64,000 nt of DNA. Origin: JACCZR01 sp963844805 (GTDB lineage: Bacteria > Actinomycetota > Thermoleophilia > Solirubrobacterales > Thermoleophilaceae). How positions within the stretch are numbered: the first letter of the stretch is position 1; each line of letters begins with the position of its first letter. Both the position numbers and the translations under genes were made by a program. The DNA lies in the NCBI GenBank assembly GCA_963844805.1, contig CAWJPU010000013.1:186001-250000 (forward strand), given 5' to 3'. Below the pieces are notes generated by a model. The model saw only the letters and a program-made list of their open reading frames with translations. It searched no databases and was not told where the DNA came from. Shown here in pieces: positions 59,861 to 64,000 of the stretch.

Positions 59861-60973
59861 CTAGCGGGGCAGGCGCGGCTCGATGATGCGGTAGGCCTTC
59901 AGGCCCAGGCCCAGCCGCTCGCGGTCCTCGCTGGTGAGCGGGTCCAGGCCGGACAGCTCCTTCACCCGCTCCAGCCGGTAGCCCACCGTGTGCCGGTGGG
60001 CGTGGATGGCCTGTGCTGTGGCGTTCATGTTGCAGTTGTTGCCGAGGTAGGCCTCCAGCGTCCCGACCAGGTCGGTGGAGTACTGGTCGTCGTAGCGCAC
60101 CAGCGGCGCCAGGGTGTCCTCGTAGAACGAGCGCACCTCCTGCGGGTGGCTGGCCAGCACGCGGAACAGCAGCCGGTAGGTGCCGCCGCCGATCTCCTCC
60201 CCCGGCGCGCCGCCCGCGGCGGTGACCCCGAGCACCAGGTCGGCCTCCTCGAGCGCCCGGCGCAGGTCCGCCGGCGACGAGTAGTGCGACGACAGCCCGA
60301 CTGCGGCGTGGCGGCCCAGCCGCCCGGCCACCTCGCGCGCCCGCTCGAGGTCGCCCGGCAGCAGCGCGTAGACCTTGTTCTCGTGCACCTGGGCCAAGGC
60401 GCCGGGATGCTCGGCCCCGATGGCCGCGAGCACGCGGCCCGGGCTGCGCGGACCAGGGTCGGCACACAGGCCGACGGCGCCGTCGGAGAGGTCGCAGCCG
60501 AGGCGGCCGGCGCGGCGAACCACGTCGGCCTGGTCGAGGTCGTCCCGGGTCAGCAGCTCCTCGACGAACGAGCCGCGCAGGCTCTGCTCGGTCTCGTCGC
60601 GCGCCTCGGCGACGGCCACCTCGGTGAGGGCGGCGACCCCGGCGACGTGCAGGAACTCGCCGGCGACGTCGTTGCCGGCGCCGAGCATCAGCACAGCGCC
60701 GAGCTCTTGCCCGCCGGAGACGATCGGCACCTCGGCCGTCACCTCGGGGGGCCGGGTCGGGCGCCCGCCGGCCAGCTTGGAGGCCACGTAGCGCTCCAGC
60801 GGCGCCCAGGACTCCACCGGGCTGCCGAGCCGCGGCACGATCACCGCGACCGGGGCCCCGGCGTGGGCCGAGGCGATCTCGGCGACGCGTCGGACGCCAT
60901 CGCCGGCGAGGACGGCGCCGACCATCTCCAGGTGCGCGCCGCGGGGCGTGGCGAGAGGCTCGGGGTCTCCCAT
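59861..60973 (-). CDS. PucR/CdaR-family transcriptional regulator
   Basis: 370 residues, intact. GAF-like N-terminal part (VAEIASAHAGAPVAVIVPRL), a central GGDEF-related region (AVGLSSHYSSPADLRRALEE) and the C-terminal PucR helix-turn-helix LVGTLEAYLGNNCNMNATAQ with AIHAHRHTVGYRLERVKELS. PucR-type proteins regulate purine, amino-acid or other nitrogen-source genes. Located just downstream of glnK, separated by a terminator; a nitrogen-related role is plausible from position only. Confidence 0.88.
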   Translation of the reverse strand: MGDPEPLATPRGAHLEMVGAVLAGDGVRRVAEIASAHAGAPVAVIVPRLGSPVESWAPLERYVASKLAGGRPTRPPEVTAEVPIVSGGQELGAVLMLGAGNDVAGEFLHVAGVAALTEVAVAEARDETEQSLRGSFVEELLTRDDLDQADVVRRAGRLGCDLSDGAVGLCADPGPRSPGRVLAAIGAEHPGALAQVHENKVYALLPGDLERAREVAGRLGRHAAVGLSSHYSSPADLRRALEEADLVLGVTAAGGAPGEEIGGGTYRLLFRVLASHPQEVRSFYEDTLAPLVRYDDQYSTDLVGTLEAYLGNNCNMNATAQAIHAHRHTVGYRLERVKELSGLDPLTSEDRERLGLGLKAYRIIEPRLPR

Positions 60974-60991
60974 GGCGAAGAGGCAGGGAGT

Positions 60992-61018
60992 GGGGCGGCG
61001 CCGTCCTGGCGCCGCCCC
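60992..61018 (-). terminator. Strong hairpin terminator after glnK
   Basis: A perfect 11-bp stem GGGGCGGCGCC / GGCGCCGCCCC with a five-base loop lies 21 bases after the glnK stop and before the PucR gene. Confidence 0.8.
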
Positions 61019-61038
61019 GTCCCCGATGGTCGTGTTGC

Positions 61039-61413
61039 TTACGCCCCGGCCGGGATCTCGTCCGACTCGTGGGCCTGGAGGACGGCCTCGCCCTCCTCAC
61101 CGGTCCGCAGGCGCACTGCGTCCTCAACCGGCAGGACGAACAGCTTGCCGTCACCGACGGAGCCGGTCCGAGCGTGGCTGACGATGGTCTCCTTGACCAC
61201 CCTCACGTCCTTCTCCTCGACCACGCATTCCAGCTTGATCTTGGGACGGAGATGGACCGTGAGGTCGGCACCTCGGTAGTGCTCCGTGATGCCCTTCTGG
61301 CGCCCGGAGCCCTTCACCTCGGTGATCGTCAGGCTCGGAAAGCCCTTGTCGAGCAGCTCCTGACGGATCGGCTCGAAGGCCTCGTGCCTGATGTAGGCGA
61401 CGATCATCTTCAT
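61039..61413 (-). CDS. glnK: Nitrogen regulatory protein PII (GlnK)
   Basis: 124 residues, intact. PII fold: KMIVAYIRHEAFEPIRQELL, T-loop VKGSGRQKGITEHYRGADLT, B-loop TGSVGDGKLFVLPVEDAVRL. The T-loop keeps the first Tyr (HYRG) but has Leu where the uridylylated or adenylylated Tyr51 normally is (ADL instead of AEY). It carries a 15-residue acidic C-terminal extension. The ATG overlaps the amt stop, so it is the Amt partner that blocks the channel according to 2-oxoglutarate and ATP/ADP. Confidence 0.93.
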   Translation of the reverse strand: MKMIVAYIRHEAFEPIRQELLDKGFPSLTITEVKGSGRQKGITEHYRGADLTVHLRPKIKLECVVEEKDVRVVKETIVSHARTGSVGDGKLFVLPVEDAVRLRTGEEGEAVLQAHESDEIPAGA

Positions 61414-62942
61414 GCGGTCGCCTCCCCTGGGGTCGGTGCCCCTCTCGTGACTTCGGATGCTCCTCCGGCAGCCACCGGACGGGCCGCAGGCCCGGTCGAT
61501 GCCCCGCCGATCTCAGGCGCGGGGATGAACTGCTCGGGGTAGCCGTACATGCCGTGCTCGACGATGTCGAGACCAGCATCCTCTTCCTCCTCGGTCACGC
61601 GCAACCCCACCGTCGCCTTGATGACCGCGAAGGCCGCGAGGCTCAGCGCGAAGACGAAGGTGAAGATGATCACCACGCCGACCGCCTGCGCGATCAGCTG
61701 CTGGAAACCACCGCCGTAGAGGAGGCCGCCGTCGGGGTTCCCGAAGGCGTTGTACTCGGCCAACCGCGGCGCGGTGAAGAAGCCACACGCCAGGGTGCCC
61801 CAGATGCCGGCGAGGCCGTGCGCCGAGGTCGCGCCGATGGGGTCGTCGATCCGCTTGTCGATCGCGACCACACCGAGCACGACGATGCAGCCGCCGATGA
61901 AGCCGATGATCGGCCCGGCCCACGGCTCGACGTAGCCCGACGGCGCCGTGATGGCCACCAGTCCGGCGATCGCGCCGTTGCCGATCATGCCGATGTCGAT
62001 CGTCCTCAGCCTGATCTGGCTCATGACGAAGGCACCGATGATGCCGCCGGCACAGCCGAGCAGGGTGACCACGGCCACGTCCGCCAGGCGGACGTCGCTG
62101 ATCCCCAGCGTCGAGCCCGGGTTGAACCCGAACCAGCCGATGAACAGGATGATCACGCCCAGGCCGACCAGCGGCATGGAGTGACCCGGGATGGCCCGCG
62201 GCTTGCCGTCGGGGCCGTACTTGCCCTTACGCGGGCCGAGCAGCAGCAGTGCCGCCAGCGCGCCGGTCGCACCGATGAGGTGGACCGCCGTGGAGCCGGC
62301 GAAGTCCTGCATGCCGGTCGGCATAAGCGGCGTGTCGCCGTTCTGCAGCCAGCCACCGCCGAACACCCAGTGGGAGCCGATCGGGTAGATGATCGACGCG
62401 AAGATGATCGCGTAGATCACGTAGGCCGAGTACTTGATCCGCTCGAGCGTGGATCCCCAGACGATGGCCAGGGAGACCGCGCAGAACGAGAACTGGAACA
62501 GGAACTTGGCCTCGGGCGATGCGCTCGAGAGCTCCATCACCGGGAACGCCTCGGCCGGGTTCCCCGCGTACTGCAGGAAGAAGCCGTTGGAGCCGATCAG
62601 CGCGTCGGAGATGCCCAGCACGTCGGCGCTGCCGAACGCGAAGGCGAAACCGACGGCCCAGTAACAGATCGCCGCGATCGAGAGGTTGGTCAGGATCTTG
62701 GCGACGCCGGTTCCCGCGTTCTTTGCGCGCGAGAAGCCGATCTCCAGCATGGCAAAGCCGGCCTGCATGAACAGGACCAGGACTGCGGCCACGACCACCC
62801 ACAGCGTCGCCGGCGGAATGCCCTCGTCGAGCTTTCCGTCGATCGCCGACTGCAGCTCCGCAGAGCCCGCAAATGCGGATGCGGGGATGATCAGCAAGGC
62901 CAACAGGGCCAGCGGTCCGGCTCTGAGGAGCCTGGATCTCAT
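61410..62942 (-). CDS. amt: Ammonium transporter
   Basis: 510 residues, intact. A signal-like N-terminus (LLALLIIPASAFA) then eleven helices of the Amt/Rh fold: VLFMQAGFAMLEIGFSRAKN, SAYVIYAIIFASIIYPIGSH, the twin His in AVHLIGATGALAALLLL and ATSAHGLAGIWGTLACGFFT, and FNPGSTLGISDVRLADVAVV. The cytosolic tail is long and Pro/Gly-rich (GGASTGPAARPVAAGGAS). The ATG at 62942 has an AGGAGG Shine-Dalgarno 11 bases upstream. Operon with glnK. Confidence 0.94.
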   Translation of the reverse strand: MRSRLLRAGPLALLALLIIPASAFAGSAELQSAIDGKLDEGIPPATLWVVVAAVLVLFMQAGFAMLEIGFSRAKNAGTGVAKILTNLSIAAICYWAVGFAFAFGSADVLGISDALIGSNGFFLQYAGNPAEAFPVMELSSASPEAKFLFQFSFCAVSLAIVWGSTLERIKYSAYVIYAIIFASIIYPIGSHWVFGGGWLQNGDTPLMPTGMQDFAGSTAVHLIGATGALAALLLLGPRKGKYGPDGKPRAIPGHSMPLVGLGVIILFIGWFGFNPGSTLGISDVRLADVAVVTLLGCAGGIIGAFVMSQIRLRTIDIGMIGNGAIAGLVAITAPSGYVEPWAGPIIGFIGGCIVVLGVVAIDKRIDDPIGATSAHGLAGIWGTLACGFFTAPRLAEYNAFGNPDGGLLYGGGFQQLIAQAVGVVIIFTFVFALSLAAFAVIKATVGLRVTEEEEDAGLDIVEHGMYGYPEQFIPAPEIGGASTGPAARPVAAGGASEVTRGAPTPGEATA

Positions 62943-63057
62943 CTTGCGAGTTCCTCCTACTTCGGGGTCGAATCGCAAGCTAGGTCCGAAGGGGAGATCC
63001 GCCCTTGTCCACGTGTCGAAGATTTGCGGGCTCCGTTTCGCCCGCCGGGCGGGTGGC

Positions 63058-64000
63058 CTAGGGATCTATTCGGGTGACCGTGTCCGACGCGTTGTCGGTC
63101 ACCCAGAGCGATCCGCCCCCGGCGGCGATGCCAACGGGCGTCCGGCCGACCCGGATGGGTGACCCCACGACCTTCCCGCCCTTGTCCAGGCGGGTGACGG
63201 TGTTGGCTCCCTCGCTGACCACCCACAGCTGGTCGTCGAGCACGGCCATGCCCTTCGGGCGCGACCCCACCTTCGTCGGTGTCCCCACCAGGTCGCCGGA
63301 GGCGGGGTCGAGCCGGGTGACGGTGTTCTCGTCGGTGCTGGACACCCACACGGCGCCCAGCCCCTCGATCACGTTGCGGATGTTCTTGCCCACGCGGGTG
63401 GGCCGGCCCTTCGGGCGGCCGCTGTTCGCGTCGAGGCGGGTGACCGTGCCGCTGAAGCTGTTGGCCACCCACACGGTGTCGCGGCCGGCGAAGACGCCGA
63501 TGGGGTTGTCGCCGACCGCGATGTCGTCTGCGCCGCCCGCCCGCTCGCCCGAGCCGCGGTCGAGGCGGCTGACGGTGTCGTCACCGCCGTTGGCCACCCA
63601 GACGAACTTGGGGCTGAGCGACAGGCCCTCCGGATCGGTCCCGACCGGGAAGTCCCGCTTCCTGCCGCGCTCGACGCGGCTGACCGTGCCGTCCTCGGTG
63701 TTGGCCACCCACACGACGCCGCCGGACGCCGCCACCTCGTCGGGGTTGTTGCCCACCCGGACCGGGGCGCCCGAGCGCTCGTTCGTGCCGGCGGCGAGGC
63801 GCGTGAGGGTCCCGGTGTTGGCGCTGGTGACCCAGACGTCGTCGCCGTCCACCGCGATGCCGTCCGGGCCTCCGGCGACCGGGATGGTCGCGGCCACCTT
63901 GGGCTCCGAGCCGCCCCCGAGCAACAGCACCGCGGCTATCACCGCCACCGCGAGGAGGGCGAGCAGGCCGACCAGCGCGAACCTCCCGCGCCTGGGCTTG
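63058..64000 (-). CDS. Membrane-anchored YVTN/NHL-like beta-propeller protein, 5' partial
   Basis: The frame is open to the end of the window. A transmembrane helix (FALVGLLALLAVAVIAAVLL) is preceded by a basic cytosolic KPRRGR, then about seven repeats of some 42 residues follow, each with DxVWVxxxxxxTVxRLDxxxG (for example DDVWVTSANTGTLTRL, DTVWVANSFSGTVTRLDANS, GSLWVTDNASDTVTRIDP). This is the architecture of the extracellular propeller of PknD-like kinases or of a Vgb-like sensor; the missing 5' part decides which. Confidence 0.75.
   Translation of the reverse strand, partial: KPRRGRFALVGLLALLAVAVIAAVLLLGGGSEPKVAATIPVAGGPDGIAVDGDDVWVTSANTGTLTRLAAGTNERSGAPVRVGNNPDEVAASGGVVWVANTEDGTVSRVERGRKRDFPVGTDPEGLSLSPKFVWVANGGDDTVSRLDRGSGERAGGADDIAVGDNPIGVFAGRDTVWVANSFSGTVTRLDANSGRPKGRPTRVGKNIRNVIEGLGAVWVSSTDENTVTRLDPASGDLVGTPTKVGSRPKGMAVLDDQLWVVSEGANTVTRLDKGGKVVGSPIRVGRTPVGIAAGGGSLWVTDNASDTVTRIDP

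Overview
The window is 64 kb of very GC-rich DNA with short intergenic gaps, frequent GTG and TTG starts and 4-base overlaps. An actinobacterial-type integration host factor, PadR and PucR regulators, a PII/Amt pair and an MlaE/MlaF lipid-transport operon point to an actinobacterium. The class Thermoleophilia (Solirubrobacterales-like) fits best, but that placement is inference. No rRNA, tRNA, CRISPR array, insertion sequence or prophage was seen. About 66 protein genes can be supported.

Layout. 0-5 kb: 3' part of a PHA synthase, an alpha/beta hydrolase, a PadR/SRPBCC pair and an acyl-CoA dehydrogenase. 5-13 kb: small membrane proteins, a Ca2+:cation antiporter, TetR, a tautomerase, a molybdopterin oxidoreductase, an ATP-grasp protein, TerC and an aldo/keto reductase. 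13-20 kb: a lipoprotein, a glucuronyl-epimerase-like secreted protein, an ArsA-type ATPase, an SDR reductase, and EVE and DUF2203 proteins. 20.1-22.7 kb: an operon of ion channel, YgiB-like lipoprotein, YgiC-like amidoligase and DUF350 membrane protein. 30.25-22.7 kb (minus): citrate synthase, acyl-CoA dehydrogenase, MFS exporter, CitE-type lyase, mesaconyl/itaconyl-CoA-type hydratase and CoA transferase in one run. 30-36 kb: GNAT, flippase-like protein, O-methyltransferase, Ser/Thr kinase and a MoxR/VWA pair. 37.8-40.5 kb: a TPP riboswitch and a thiamine-precursor ABC transporter, then MsrB and a DNA glycosylase. 42-48 kb: a serine-palmitoyltransferase-like enzyme divergent from a large GNAT, a CGNR regulator, peroxiredoxin, pyruvate kinase and mIHF. 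50-54 kb: an overlapping B3/4, redoxin-like and MMPL operon. 55.9-58.8 kb: an Mla/Mce-type ABC system without any MCE gene. 59-64 kb: PucR regulator, GlnK and Amt, and the end of a membrane-anchored beta-propeller protein.

Two sequence-level properties stand out. First, roughly 25 genes carry single-base frameshifts in otherwise well-conserved coding sequence, concentrated in 4.5-27 kb and 42.8-46.5 kb. This looks like uncorrected read or assembly error rather than pseudogenisation, so many gene entries below are joined across frames. Second, about 20 genes have a TANNNT hexamer 5-9 bases before the start codon, the arrangement expected of leaderless mRNAs. At four divergent gene pairs the two opposing hexamers share one central TA (A-N3-TA-N3-T), giving compact bidirectional leaderless promoters.
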